Below are positions 45,964 through 55,302 of a stretch of DNA of 64,000 nucleotides, piece by piece. The position numbers and the translations under genes are program-made. Source of the DNA: a bacterium HR37. Lineage in GTDB: Bacteria > Desulfobacterota_D > UBA1144 > Nemesobacterales > CSP1-2. The notes beneath the pieces are model-generated. The model was not told where the DNA came from and ran no database searches. It was given only the letters and a program-made list of their open reading frames with translations. The stretch covers positions 186,001 through 250,000 of the forward strand of contig BEIN01000001.1 of the NCBI GenBank assembly GCA_002898375.1. The letters run 5' to 3'. Position 1 is the stretch's first letter. Every line of letters begins with the position of its first letter.

Positions 45964-46158
45964 ATGGCTGTAAACGAGAAGCTAAATGAATACATACGTG
46001 GTGTGGATGATCAGGAGATCAAAGGAGTACTTCTTAAGCTTAAAAACGAGTTACAGAAACAAAATCCGCAGTGGGAGGTTATAAGGGCACTTATCCGTAC
46101 CCTTTTTGAGAAAAGAAAGGATGTGCTTTTTGACATACTTCCTCTGATTCTTAACTAA
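45964..46158 (+). CDS. Small charged helical protein before cysK
   Basis: 64-aa protein, mostly amphipathic helix rich in Lys/Glu/Leu, ending in a hydrophobic tail (DILPLILN). It has no signal peptide. It lies 6 bp before cysK and shares its promoter, so the two are co-transcribed. A TTG in frame just before the ATG is not needed. Coding is supported by its placement and by the promoter, but no family is recognised. Confidence 0.6.
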   Translation: MAVNEKLNEYIRGVDDQEIKGVLLKLKNELQKQNPQWEVIRALIRTLFEKRKDVLFDILPLILN

Positions 46159-46164
46159 AAGGGA

Positions 46165-47106
46165 ATGAAGGCGCTACCGGTTGTTGAAAATATTCTTGAT
46201 TTAATTGGAAACACCCCTGTAATCAAGCTAAGAAGGGTTGTTCCTGAGGGAGCTGCTACGGTATGGGCAAAACTTGAGAACTTCAACCCAGGTGGGAGCG
46301 TAAAAGACAGGATATGTTTGCACATGATAGAGGTTGCAGAAAAAGAGGGGAAAATACAACCGGGCAAAAGCATAATTGTAGAGCCAACAAGTGGCAACAC
46401 AGGAATAGGACTTGCACTTGTATGTGCTGTTAAGGGATACAGGCTAATACTTACGATGCCAGAGGATATGAGCTTGGAGCGAAGGTTACTGCTTGCTGCG
46501 TATGGAGCTGAGCTTGTGCTTACTCCTGCTCATGAAAAGATGGAAGGAGCTGTTAGAAAGGCAGAAGAGATAGTGCGTGAGAACAAAAACGCTTTTATGC
46601 CACAGCAGTTTAAAAACCCAGCCAATCCTGAGGCTCACATGTTAACCACCGGACCCGAGATACTGGAGCAGATCTCAGGTGAAATACATGCGTTTGTAGC
46701 AGGTGTTGGAACCGGAGGAACCATAACCGGTGTTGGAAAAGTCCTTAGAGAACGCTTTCCAGACGTGTATATAGTTGCCGTTGAGCCTGCAGAATCGGCA
46801 GTACTGTCGGGCAAAGAGGCAAGCGTGCACGATATACAGGGAATAGGTGCTGGTTTTATCCCCGATATCCTTGCAGATGACATCTACAACGAGGTTATGA
46901 CAATTAGCGGCAAAGAGGCAAAGGCATTTATGAGGTTGCTTGCAAAAAAAGAGGGACTCCTTGTAGGAATATCTGCCGGGGCTGCAGGTCTTGCAGCAGT
47001 AAGAGTTGCAGAGAGATTGGGTCGAGGAAAACAGGTTGTAACCATTTTCTGTGATACCGGTGAGAGGTATCTTAGCACTGGTTTTTTTAGTGATGAGGGT
47101 TTATAA
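46165..47106 (+). CDS. cysK: Cysteine synthase A (O-acetylserine sulfhydrylase)
   Basis: 313-aa PLP enzyme that makes cysteine from O-acetylserine and sulfide. The PLP lysine is in GGSVKDRI (about residue 45), the substrate loop is [12 protein letters not shown], and the phosphate loop is [12 protein letters not shown]. Complete length. A repeated dyad motif lies on both sides of the small ORF-cysK unit. Confidence 0.95.
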   Translation: MKALPVVENILDLIGNTPVIKLRRVVPEGAATVWAKLENFNPGGSVKDRICLHMIEVAEKEGKIQPGKSIIVEPTSGNTGIGLALVCAVKGYRLILTMPEDMSLERRLLLAAYGAELVLTPAHEKMEGAVRKAEEIVRENKNAFMPQQFKNPANPEAHMLTTGPEILEQISGEIHAFVAGVGTGGTITGVGKVLRERFPDVYIVAVEPAESAVLSGKEASVHDIQGIGAGFIPDILADDIYNEVMTISGKEAKAFMRLLAKKEGLLVGISAGAAGLAAVRVAERLGRGKQVVTIFCDTGERYLSTGFFSDEGL

Positions 47107-47122
47107 TAAAGTTGAAAACTTT
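47106..47122. promoter_or_regulatory. Second ATAAAGTT/AACTTT dyad, after cysK
   Basis: ATAAAGTT (47106-47113), GAA, AACTTT (47117-47122) repeats the left half and most of the right half of the 45928-45945 palindrome. It begins in the cysK stop codon and lies about 70 bp before ftsH. It may be an operator or a weak AT-rich terminator (T-run follows). Confidence 0.4.
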
Positions 47123-47140
47123 TTTATGTGTGCTATCTTT

Positions 47141-47157
47141 TTAGAAGTTACTTCTAA
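47141..47157. promoter_or_regulatory. Palindrome before ftsH
   Basis: TTAGAAGT-T-ACTTCTAA is a perfect 8+1+8 inverted repeat 17 bp before the ftsH GTG. It could be a repressor site or an mRNA hairpin near the ribosome site. Confidence 0.45.
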
Positions 47158-47174
47158 GGGTTAATGAGGGAAAG

Positions 47175-49055
47175 GTGAACGGTCAGCTTTTTAAGAATCT
47201 AATTTTATGGATAGTTATCTTTGTAGCCGTAATTGCTCTATACCAGCTCATCCAGACCCCACACAGCAACTACATTGAGATACCCTACAGTGAGTTCCTA
47301 AAAAGCGTAGAGAAAGGCGAGATAAAAGAGGTTAAATTCAGTGGAGAGGAGATCAAGGGAGAGTATCTTGAGGCCAAGGATAAACTACACCAGGGCTTTA
47401 AAACAGTAGGTCCTGCAAGTGATGAGCTTCTAAAAAAGCTCAGCGAAAAGAATGTATCCTTTAGCTTCGATGAAAGAAAAGAAAACTCGGTAATGCACAT
47501 ACTCTTTAACTGGGCCCCTCTTATCCTGCTTATAGCAATTATGGTTCTGTTTATGCGGCAGATACAGGCTGGTGGAACAAAGGCCATGTCGTTTGGCAAA
47601 AGCCGGGCACGAATGATAACAGAGAGCCAGAACAAGATAACGTTTAAGGATGTAGCCGGTATAGATGAAGCCAAAGAAGAGGTTCAGGAGATAGTTGAGT
47701 TTTTAAAAAACCCAAAGAAATTTACCAGGCTTGGCGGTCGCATTCCAAAGGGCGTTCTTCTTGTAGGCCCCCCGGGAACGGGGAAAACCCTTCTTGCAAA
47801 GGCAATAGCTGGAGAAGCGGGAGTTCCTTTCTTTATAATAAGCGGAAGCGATTTTGTGGAGATGTTTGTAGGAGTTGGAGCTTCAAGGGTAAGGGATCTC
47901 TTTATTCAGGCAAAACGGCATGCCCCATGTATCATATTCGTTGACGAGCTCGATGCTGTAGGTCGTCACCGTGGTGCCGGGCTTGGAGGGGGACACGATG
48001 AAAGAGAACAAACCCTAAACCAGCTCCTTGTTGAGATGGACGGGTTTGAAACAAACGAAGGGATAATAGTGATTGCTGCCACCAACCGTCCAGATGTACT
48101 GGATCCCGCCCTTTTACGTCCCGGAAGGTTTGACAGACAGGTGGTTGTTCCAAGACCCGATGTAAGGGGACGTGAGGCCATTTTAAAGGTACACACAAAA
48201 AACACACCTCTTGATGAATCAGTTGATCTCTCCTTAATTGCACGTTCAACCCCTGGATTTTCAGGTGCGGATCTTGAAAACCTGGTTAATGAAGCGGCTC
48301 TCCGTGCTGCAAGGCTTGGCAAATCAAAGATAACGATGGATGATTTTGAATATGCCAAAGACAAAGTTATTATGGGGGTTGAGAGAAAAAGCCTTATTAT
48401 AAGCGAAACAGAAAAGAGAATAACAGCCTACCATGAGGGAGGTCATGCCCTGGTTGCAAAACTTACCCCCGGTACAGACCCCATTCACAAGGTAACGATA
48501 ATCCCTCGTGGACTCGCACTTGGTGTTACCCAGCAGCTTCCCATTGAGGATAAGTACACACTCTCTAAAACCTACCTCAATAACACCATAGCTGTTCTTC
48601 TCGGAGGTAGAGCAGCTGAGGAGATAGTTTTTAACGAGCAAACAAGTGGTGCAGGTAATGACCTTGAAAGGGCAACCGAGATTGCAAGAAAGATGGTTTG
48701 TGAATGGGGAATGAGCGAGAAGATAGGCCCAATTACCTTTGGTAAGAAGGAAGAGCAGATCTTTTTGGGTAAGGAGCTTGCACGCCACAAAGACTACAGT
48801 GAGGAAACAGCTATAGAGATAGATAAGGAAATTAAGAGGATAGTTAACGAAAACTACCAGAGGGCCAAGACCCTTCTTACCAAAAACATAGACCTGCTGC
48901 ACAAGCTTGCCGAGGTTCTGCTTGAAAAAGAGGTGGTTGATGGAAGGGAGCTGGATGAGCTGGTAAAGCAGGTAAAACCTTCATACCCCTCCTGGGACAG
49001 TGGAGTTGGAACCAAGGGTGCGGTAGCACTAAGAACCAACGTTGAAGATACATAG
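47175..49055 (+). CDS. ftsH: ATP-dependent zinc metalloprotease FtsH
   Basis: 626-aa membrane AAA+ protease. Two membrane helices flank a periplasmic loop (about 10-125); AAA+ Walker A GPPGTGKT (about 196), Walker [15 protein letters not shown] region, then the zinc site HEGGH (about 418). It degrades unassembled membrane proteins and regulators. The start is GTG at 47175 behind GAGGGAAAG. It begins the ftsH-folP-cdaA-cdaR-glmM-pdxJ-acpS run. Confidence 0.96.
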   Translation: MNGQLFKNLILWIVIFVAVIALYQLIQTPHSNYIEIPYSEFLKSVEKGEIKEVKFSGEEIKGEYLEAKDKLHQGFKTVGPASDELLKKLSEKNVSFSFDERKENSVMHILFNWAPLILLIAIMVLFMRQIQAGGTKAMSFGKSRARMITESQNKITFKDVAGIDEAKEEVQEIVEFLKNPKKFTRLGGRIPKGVLLVGPPGTGKTLLAKAIAGEAGVPFFIISGSDFVEMFVGVGASRVRDLFIQAKRHAPCIIFVDELDAVGRHRGAGLGGGHDEREQTLNQLLVEMDGFETNEGIIVIAATNRPDVLDPALLRPGRFDRQVVVPRPDVRGREAILKVHTKNTPLDESVDLSLIARSTPGFSGADLENLVNEAALRAARLGKSKITMDDFEYAKDKVIMGVERKSLIISETEKRITAYHEGGHALVAKLTPGTDPIHKVTIIPRGLALGVTQQLPIEDKYTLSKTYLNNTIAVLLGGRAAEEIVFNEQTSGAGNDLERATEIARKMVCEWGMSEKIGPITFGKKEEQIFLGKELARHKDYSEETAIEIDKEIKRIVNENYQRAKTLLTKNIDLLHKLAEVLLEKEVVDGRELDELVKQVKPSYPSWDSGVGTKGAVALRTNVEDT

Positions 49056-49106
49056 GTTGTTAGATACTTTTTTCTCAACACCAAGCAGCTTTTAGGAAAG
49101 CAAATT

Positions 49107-50012
49107 ATGCACCACCTATCAGAAAACTCTGGCAAGGCTATGATCTCAGATTACCCAAAGAAACCACAAAACAAGGTGTTTAGATGCAGGAACTTCCAGC
49201 TGGATCTGAGCCAGAGAACATACATAATGGGTATTTTAAATGTTACCCCAGATTCGTTTTTTGATGGGGGAAAGTATCTTAACCTGCCCAGCGCCCTAAG
49301 ACACATAGAGAGGATGTTAGAGGAAGGAGCAGATATAATTGATATAGGAGGAGAATCAACAAGACCAGGCTCACTTGGTGTTTCTGAGGATGAAGAGTTA
49401 AGGCGTGTTCTTCCGGTAATAAAGGAGGCGGTGAGAAGATTTAACACCATATTATCAATAGATACAACAAAACTAAATGTTGCAAAAGCGGCCCTTGAAG
49501 AAGGGGTTTCAATAGTAAACGATATAAGCGGGCTTAAGTTCGAGCCAAAAATTGCAGATCTTGTAGCCAAACACAAAGCAGGACTGGTTGTTATGCACAC
49601 CCCTTCCCGCCCCTACGATATGCAGGAAAAAACCCACTATAATTCCCTTATAGACGATGTAAGGGAATCTCTAAGGGCTTCTTTAAGGATAGCTGAGGAA
49701 AAAGGGGTGGCTCCTGAGAGCATACTGGTTGACCCGGGGTTTGGATTTGGAAAAACTGCAAGTCAGAACCTTCTTTTGCTAAAACACCTCAGGGAATTCG
49801 AGAGCCTGGGTAAACCAATTCTTGTTGGAACCTCAAGGAAATCCTTTATAGGAAAGGTTCTTGGTACCGAAGACCCACGGGATAGACTGGAGGGAACAGC
49901 TGCCACTGTGGCAGTAGCGATCTTAAACGGAGCCTCCGTTATCAGGGTTCACGATGTACTTTACATGAAGCGGGTAGCCACAGTGGTGGATGCAGTACTT
50001 AGAGCCAGGTAA
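49107..50012 (+). CDS. folP: Dihydropteroate synthase
   Basis: 301-aa enzyme that joins pABA to the pterin diphosphate in folate synthesis. Signature ILNVTPDSFFDGG (about 43-55), DIGGESTRPG (about 76) and the C-terminal GTSRKSFIG. The start at 49107 has AGGAAAG 7 nt upstream, giving a short N-terminal extension of about 20 residues beyond many homologues. Confidence 0.94.
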   Translation: MHHLSENSGKAMISDYPKKPQNKVFRCRNFQLDLSQRTYIMGILNVTPDSFFDGGKYLNLPSALRHIERMLEEGADIIDIGGESTRPGSLGVSEDEELRRVLPVIKEAVRRFNTILSIDTTKLNVAKAALEEGVSIVNDISGLKFEPKIADLVAKHKAGLVVMHTPSRPYDMQEKTHYNSLIDDVRESLRASLRIAEEKGVAPESILVDPGFGFGKTASQNLLLLKHLREFESLGKPILVGTSRKSFIGKVLGTEDPRDRLEGTAATVAVAILNGASVIRVHDVLYMKRVATVVDAVLRAR

Positions 50013-50035
50013 CTAGAAACACGAAGGAATAAAAG

Positions 50036-50854
50036 ATGTTTGATGTTATCTCAAATTTCGGATACAGGGACGTAGTGGATATCGTTATCGTTGCGATGAT
50101 CATCTACTACATCCTTAACATAATAGAGAAAACCAGAACTGTTTATGTGCTCTTTGGCCTTGCAGTTCTTGCAGGTCTTTACCTGCTCTCCCAGGTTGGC
50201 GAACTCTTTACCCTGAACTGGATTCTTGGACACTTCCTGGGCTCCATAATCCTTATAGCGGTTATCCTTTTCCAAAATGACATAAGAAGAGCACTCATAA
50301 CCCTTGGCAGAAACCCCCTTATACTGAGGCTGACCCCTGGTAACTCTCAGGAGGTTCTGGTTGACGAGATAGTAAAGGCAGCAAGCCTTCTTGCTAACCG
50401 TCAGATCGGGGCCTTAATAGCCCTTGAGAGGAAAACCAACCTCTCAGATTTTGTTGAGATAGGCATGAGGCTTGATGCCTGGGTATCAAAGGAACTTCTA
50501 ATAAGCATCTTTAATCCCTCATCTCCCCTCCACGATGGTGGGGTGATAATAGGGCGTAACAACAAGATACTCTCTGCGGGTTCCTTCTTTCCACTTGCCA
50601 TGGATCCTGACCTTGAAAGAGACCTTGGAACAAGACACAGAGCGGCTATTGGACTCTCTAGGGAAACAGATGCCATAGTGATAGTTGTTTCCGAGGAAAC
50701 AGGAATCATATCCCTTGCCTTCCAGGGAAACCTTATAAGGGGACTTGATGCAACCTCGCTAACAAACAGCCTGCTTGAGATGCTTGAACTAAAGAAGAAG
50801 AAGGGAAGCGGACTCTTAAGCTATATCCTGCATAGGAGAGAAAGAACTCATTAA
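50036..50854 (+). CDS. cdaA: Diadenylate cyclase CdaA
   Basis: 272-aa membrane enzyme that makes c-di-AMP from two ATP. Three N-terminal helices (about 10-85) precede the DAC domain. The active-site DGA motif reads HDGG (Asp167-Gly168-Gly169) and RHR is present (GTRHRAA). The Ala-to-Gly change is unusual but conservative. It is followed by its regulator cdaR and glmM, as in Firmicutes and some Gram-negatives. Confidence 0.93.
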   Translation: MFDVISNFGYRDVVDIVIVAMIIYYILNIIEKTRTVYVLFGLAVLAGLYLLSQVGELFTLNWILGHFLGSIILIAVILFQNDIRRALITLGRNPLILRLTPGNSQEVLVDEIVKAASLLANRQIGALIALERKTNLSDFVEIGMRLDAWVSKELLISIFNPSSPLHDGGVIIGRNNKILSAGSFFPLAMDPDLERDLGTRHRAAIGLSRETDAIVIVVSEETGIISLAFQGNLIRGLDATSLTNSLLEMLELKKKKGSGLLSYILHRRERTH

Positions 50855-50861
50855 GGTAAGT

Positions 50862-51875
50862 ATGAAAGGCATAATAAAGGGCACTTTACTTGGTATATTT
50901 GGTGGGGAGGAATCTAAAAACCCCCTATTTAACAATCTTGGCAAGAAGGTACTTGCCCTCATACTGGCAGTATCCCTCTGGTTTGTAGCAAACATAGAGC
51001 ACGAAATAGAAAGAAGCATATCAGTAGATATAAACTACGTTAACCTACCTTCAGAGCTTATAGTTGTAAATAATCCTCCTCAGAAACTCCACCTAAGGGT
51101 TCGGGGTCCTCGCACCCAACTCTCCACCCTATCTCCCCAAGATATTGTGTTTACACTAGACCTCTCAAACGTATCACCCGGCATATCAAAATTCGAGATC
51201 CAGACGGATCAGATTAAAACACCACGCGGGATCCAGGTTACCGGGATAAGCCCTGCACAGATTGAGCTTGACATTGACAGGTTGGTACGAAAAAAGGTAA
51301 AGGTTACCCCAGTTATAGAAAACCCACCTGAGGGATTTGAAATCGTTGGCAAACCAAGGGTTATACCATCAACCGTAGAGATCCAGGGACCTGAAAGATT
51401 TGTATCCAAACTTGAAACCATCCCTACAGATCTGGTATCAACCAAAGGTGTTAAATCTACCTTCACCATTCAGGTTCCACTAAAACCCCCCTACCCACTT
51501 GTAAAGGTGGTTGGGAATGAGCTTGTACAGGTTACCGTAAACATTCGGGAGATAACCGTTGTTAAGAGGTTCAAAGATATAGATATAGAGTTTGTTAACT
51601 TTGATAACATTAATTTCAAACCACTTGTAAATGAACCCAAAGCAGAGGTAGAATTTGAAGGTCCCTACAGCATAATCAAAAACCTAAACAGTGATGACAT
51701 AAGGGTTTTTGTAGATGGTAAAACACTTGATAAAAACTCCCTTAGGGATACCGTGAGGCTTAAAGTAAGCGTAGCTTATCCTCAAAATGAACACCTTGTT
51801 CTTAAAAGACAAAAGCCAGATACCATTACGATAAAATTAAACACCAGGGAGGATGGAGTTGGTACAAAATCCTAA
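50862..51875 (+). CDS. cdaR: CdaR/YbbR-domain regulator of CdaA
   Basis: 337-aa protein with one N-terminal membrane helix (about 22-42, VLALILAVSLWFVANIEHE) and about three to four extracytoplasmic YbbR domains of about 80 residues, each opening with a PxxV-type strand. CdaR binds and controls CdaA. AAGGT precedes the ATG. Its 3' end overlaps glmM by 23 bp. Confidence 0.9.
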   Translation: MKGIIKGTLLGIFGGEESKNPLFNNLGKKVLALILAVSLWFVANIEHEIERSISVDINYVNLPSELIVVNNPPQKLHLRVRGPRTQLSTLSPQDIVFTLDLSNVSPGISKFEIQTDQIKTPRGIQVTGISPAQIELDIDRLVRKKVKVTPVIENPPEGFEIVGKPRVIPSTVEIQGPERFVSKLETIPTDLVSTKGVKSTFTIQVPLKPPYPLVKVVGNELVQVTVNIREITVVKRFKDIDIEFVNFDNINFKPLVNEPKAEVEFEGPYSIIKNLNSDDIRVFVDGKTLDKNSLRDTVRLKVSVAYPQNEHLVLKRQKPDTITIKLNTREDGVGTKS

Positions 51876-53241
51876 AAGACTCTTTGGCACAGATGGTGTA
51901 AGAGGTATAGCAAATCTTGAGCCAATGACCCCTGAAATAAGCCTCAAGCTTGGAAAAGCCCTTGTATCGATACTTAAGAAACAGAAAGCCCAGTCCAGGA
52001 AAATAAGGGTTGTTGTCGGAAAAGATACAAGGCTTTCCGGGTATATGTTTGAGCAGGCCATATCGGCTGGTATAACCTCCATGGGAGCGGATGTGCTTCT
52101 GGTAGGCCCACTTCCCACCCCAGCCATTGCATTCCTTACCGTAAACATGCGTGCAGATGCAGGGGTTGTAATCTCAGCCTCTCACAACCCCTATGAGGAC
52201 AACGGCATTAAGTTCTTCGACAGGTGGGGATTTAAGCTTCCGGATGAGCTCGAATACGAGATGGAAAAACTGGTTCTAAGTGAGAGCACCAAAGACCTAA
52301 GGGTCCCCCCTTCTGATATAGGAAAGGCCTTCCGTATTGAGGATGCACAGGGAAGATACGTCGTTTTTGTAAAAAACACCTTCCCAAAAGACCTTACGCT
52401 TGAGGGAGTAAGGATCGTTCTTGATTGTGCCAATGGGGCAGCTTATAAGGTTTCCCCCATAGTGCTTCAGGAGCTTGGAGCTGAGGTTATAACCATAGGG
52501 GTAACACCTGATGGCAGGAACATAAACAAAGAGTGTGGAGCCCTCAATTCCAAACTCCTTAAAAAAAAGGTTCTTGAAACCTCAGCCCACATAGGAATTG
52601 CTCTTGACGGTGATGCCGACAGGGTGATTTTCTGTGATGAGAGAGGGGAAGAGATAGACGGAGATAAGATAATAGCCATGTGTGCTGATGAAATGATACG
52701 CAACCGCACCCTTTCAGGCAACGCCGTGGTAACCACAATTATGAGCAACATGGCCCTTGAGATGTTTATCCGCAGCCGGGGTGCACAGCTTGTAAGAACC
52801 CCCGTTGGGGATAGGTACGTTGTGGAGGAGATGAGAAGGAGAGGCTGCAACTTTGGAGGGGAGAAATCCGGACACATCGTTTTTCTCGACCACACCACAA
52901 CCGGGGATGGAACCCTTGCTGCACTTCAGATACTTGCCCTTATGGTACGCAGGGAAAAGAGTTTATCAGAGCTTTCAAGGATAATAGAGCTTTTTCCACA
53001 GCTACTTCTAAACGTAAGGGTTAGAGAAAGAAAGCCACTTGAGGATATCCCGGGGCTAAAGAATCTAGTTGATCTGCACTCAAAAAAACTCGATTCTCAT
53101 GGTAGAATACTTCTAAGGTACTCAGGAACAGAACCACTCCTTAGGGTAATGGTAGAGGGAGAGAACGAAGAACTTATAAGGGATATTGCAAAAGAAATTG
53201 CCTCTCACATAGAAAAACACATAGGATTGGAAAATGCCTAA
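51853..53241 (+). CDS. glmM: Phosphoglucosamine mutase
   Basis: 462-aa enzyme that converts glucosamine-6-P to glucosamine-1-P for UDP-GlcNAc. Active-site Ser in [13 protein letters not shown] (about 100), metal loop ALDGDADR (about 250), substrate loop GEKSGH and phosphate loop RYSGTEP. The AGGGAGG directly abuts the ATG; a TTG at codon 3 has better spacing and may be the real start. In several bacteria c-di-AMP synthesis is tied to GlmM activity. Confidence 0.95.
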   Translation: MELVQNPKRLFGTDGVRGIANLEPMTPEISLKLGKALVSILKKQKAQSRKIRVVVGKDTRLSGYMFEQAISAGITSMGADVLLVGPLPTPAIAFLTVNMRADAGVVISASHNPYEDNGIKFFDRWGFKLPDELEYEMEKLVLSESTKDLRVPPSDIGKAFRIEDAQGRYVVFVKNTFPKDLTLEGVRIVLDCANGAAYKVSPIVLQELGAEVITIGVTPDGRNINKECGALNSKLLKKKVLETSAHIGIALDGDADRVIFCDERGEEIDGDKIIAMCADEMIRNRTLSGNAVVTTIMSNMALEMFIRSRGAQLVRTPVGDRYVVEEMRRRGCNFGGEKSGHIVFLDHTTTGDGTLAALQILALMVRREKSLSELSRIIELFPQLLLNVRVRERKPLEDIPGLKNLVDLHSKKLDSHGRILLRYSGTEPLLRVMVEGENEELIRDIAKEIASHIEKHIGLENA

Positions 53242-53959
53242 ACTAAACGTAAACGTTGACCATGTAGCAACCCTAAGACAAGCAAGACGGGAAAAAGAGC
53301 CAGACCCCGTTTTTGCTGCCTATCTTGCAGAACTTGCGGGAGCAAGTGGCATTGTGGTTCACCTGAGAGAGGATAGAAGGCACATTCAGGAAAGAGATCT
53401 AAAGCTCCTTCGGGAAACCATTAAGACCAAACTAAACCTTGAGATGGCACCAACTGAGGAAATGGTTAAAATAGCTATCTCCGTAAAACCCGATATGGTA
53501 ACACTTGTTCCCGAGAAAAGACAGGAGATAACCACAGAGGGTGGGCTGGATGTAGTTGGCAACATAGATAACCTTACCAGAATCGTTTCAACCCTAAAGG
53601 AAAATGCCCTGTTTGTAAGCCTGTTTATAGACCCTGACCTGGAGCAGGTGCAAGCTTCAAAACGGGTTGGAGCCGATATGGTGGAGATACACACTGGACG
53701 TTATGCTGAGGCAACAAGCGAGGCTCAAAGGCAAGCAGAGCTACGTAAGATAAAAGAGGCCGTGGCAACTTCTCTTAAAATAGGAATAAGGGTTGCAGCA
53801 GGACACGGTCTTAACTACTCAAATGTAAAGGATATTGCCAGAATCCAGGGAATAGAAGAGCTAAACATAGGTTACAGTATAGTTGCCCGTGCCGTTATAG
53901 TTGGTATGGAAAGGGCTGTAAGGGAGATGCTTGCCCTTTGTAAACTGCCAGAGGAATGA
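53234..53959 (+). CDS. pdxJ: Pyridoxine 5'-phosphate synthase
   Basis: 241-aa TIM-barrel enzyme that makes pyridoxine phosphate from 3-amino-2-oxopropyl phosphate and deoxyxylulose phosphate. Signature [12 protein letters not shown] at the start, HLREDRRHI, and AGHGLNY near the C-terminus. It overlaps glmM by 8 bp and acpS by 4 bp, the usual pdxJ-acpS arrangement. Confidence 0.96.
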   Translation: MPKLNVNVDHVATLRQARREKEPDPVFAAYLAELAGASGIVVHLREDRRHIQERDLKLLRETIKTKLNLEMAPTEEMVKIAISVKPDMVTLVPEKRQEITTEGGLDVVGNIDNLTRIVSTLKENALFVSLFIDPDLEQVQASKRVGADMVEIHTGRYAEATSEAQRQAELRKIKEAVATSLKIGIRVAAGHGLNYSNVKDIARIQGIEELNIGYSIVARAVIVGMERAVREMLALCKLPEE

Positions 53960-54327
53960 TAGTAGGTATAGGCATAGACCTTGTCTATATCCCCAGAATA
54001 AAAAAACTACTGGATAAATGGGGAGATACCTTTAAGAAACGTGTGTTTTCCGATGATGAGATAGCATACTCGGAAAAACACCTAAAGTATGAAAACCACT
54101 ACGCAGCAAATTTTGCTGTAAAGGAGGCCTTCTTTAAGGCCATAGGCAGGGGATTTCGATTTAAGGATATTGAGACACTAAGAGATGAGCATGGAAAGCC
54201 CTATATCAACCTCCATGGAGAGGCAAAGGAAACAGCCTCAACCCTTAGGATAAGCTCCATACACACCTCCATATCTCACGACGGAGAGTACTCAATAGCT
54301 GTGGTTTTACTTGAGAGCAGTCCCTAA
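53956..54327 (+). CDS. acpS: Holo-acyl-carrier-protein synthase
   Basis: 123-aa enzyme that puts 4'-phosphopantetheine on acyl carrier protein. [13 protein letters not shown] with the metal Asp near residue 8, [13 protein letters not shown] with the catalytic Glu, and [17 protein letters not shown] overlap with pdxJ. The stop overlaps the convergent fur gene by 4 bp. Confidence 0.95.
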   Translation: MIVGIGIDLVYIPRIKKLLDKWGDTFKKRVFSDDEIAYSEKHLKYENHYAANFAVKEAFFKAIGRGFRFKDIETLRDEHGKPYINLHGEAKETASTLRISSIHTSISHDGEYSIAVVLLESSP

Positions 54328-54806
54328 AGGTTATTTGCCCCTTCTTTCTTTTTTTCCCTGCAGGACCCGCAGTAACCGTATAGCTCAAGCTTGTGGTTTA
54401 GAACCTCAAACCCATTTAATCTTGCAACCTCTCGTGAGTAGTACTCTATCCTTTGATTCTCAAACTCTATGATCCTCCCGCATCCAACGCATATCATGTG
54501 ATCATGGTGTTCTCCTTCAAACTTAACCGGCTCGTATCTTGTTTTCCCATCTCCAAAGTTCCTCTCAAATGCCAGACCACACTCTTTAAACAACTTTAGC
54601 GTTCGGTATATGGTTGCATAACCGATCTTGGGATACTGCTTTTTTACCTTCTCATAAAGCTCTTCCACCGTTATATGTTGACCGGGATGATTAAAAAACT
54701 CATCAAATATTATATCCCTTTGCTTTGTAGACTTTAGATGCTTCTTTGCCAGATACAACTCAAGAACCTTTTTTCTCTCAGATTTTGGTCTTACCTTGGG
54801 AATCAA
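54324..54806 (-). CDS. fur: Fur-family metal-responsive regulator
   Basis: 160-aa regulator. A winged helix (about 15-90, TVEELYEKVKKQYPKIGYAT) leads to the dimerisation domain with HHDHMICVGCGRIIEF and a second CxxC in YGYCGSCRE, a structural zinc site. Ferric uptake, peroxide (PerR) or zinc (Zur) sensing cannot be told apart for certain; the HHDH motif and general features favour Fur. The start is TTG at 54804-54806 with AAGGAG 7 nt upstream. Confidence 0.9.
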   Translation of the reverse strand: MIPKVRPKSERKKVLELYLAKKHLKSTKQRDIIFDEFFNHPGQHITVEELYEKVKKQYPKIGYATIYRTLKLFKECGLAFERNFGDGKTRYEPVKFEGEHHDHMICVGCGRIIEFENQRIEYYSREVARLNGFEVLNHKLELYGYCGSCREKKKEGANNL

Positions 54807-54813
54807 TTTCAGA

Positions 54814-54819
54814 CTCCTT
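54814..54819 (-). promoter_or_regulatory. Ribosome site fixing the fur TTG start
   Basis: AAGGAG on the minus strand lies 7 nt before the TTG at 54804-54806. No ATG or GTG start is in frame nearby upstream, so this site decides the start. Confidence 0.65.
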
Positions 54820-54914
54820 AATGCTTGAATTTGATTTATAATATCAACTTTACACTAAAAAACACCAAATATCAATAATATATACCACCTGGAAATTATT
54901 ACCATTAAGTTTTA

Positions 54915-54923
54915 TGATATAAT
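54915..54923 (+). promoter_or_regulatory. Extended -10 of the HIT gene
   Basis: TGATATAAT (54915-54923) is an extended -10 (TGnTATAAT), 28 bp before the HIT ATG; GGAGAAGG follows as ribosome site. The fur/HIT divergent region (145 bp) is very AT-rich and carries TTGAT/ATCAA inverted arms (54831-54847), possibly a Fur-type site. Confidence 0.5.
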
Positions 54924-54951
54924 AAATCAACCCAACACTGGAGAAGGTTTC

Positions 54952-55296
54952 ATGAGAGAGTGTGTGTTCTGTCAGATAGTAAGGAGGGAAAGCCCAGCCT
55001 ATATAGTCTATGAAGATGACTCTACCATTGCCTTTAAGGACATAAACCCCCAGGCCCCGGTGCACATACTGGTAATACCCAAAAGGCACATACGAACCCT
55101 ACTTGATATTCAAAGCAGTGATGAACCGCTTCTGGGGCACCTCTTCTCCGTTGCAAATACAGTTGCAAGAGAGCACGGAATAGCCCAAAGGGGTTTTAGG
55201 CTTGTTATGAACTGCGGGCTTGAAAGTGGTCAATCTGTGTGGCACATTCACCTTCACGTGCTTGGGGGCCGCAAAATGGGATGGCCACCGGGTTAA
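54952..55296 (+). CDS. HIT-family nucleotide hydrolase (HinT-like)
   Basis: 114-aa HIT protein. The histidine triad HIHLHVL (about 99-105) is intact; CVFCQIVRRESPAYIVYED opens the domain, with a CxxC that may bind zinc. HinT members hydrolyse AMP-lysine-type nucleotides. GGAGAAGG precedes the ATG. 6 bp before folC. Confidence 0.93.
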   Translation: MRECVFCQIVRRESPAYIVYEDDSTIAFKDINPQAPVHILVIPKRHIRTLLDIQSSDEPLLGHLFSVANTVAREHGIAQRGFRLVMNCGLESGQSVWHIHLHVLGGRKMGWPPG

Positions 55297-55302
55297 TAAG
55301 GT

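Noticed and set aside
48324-48902. 192-codon open frame on the minus strand inside ftsH
   Set aside because: Antisense to a certain gene, odd composition, no ribosome site.
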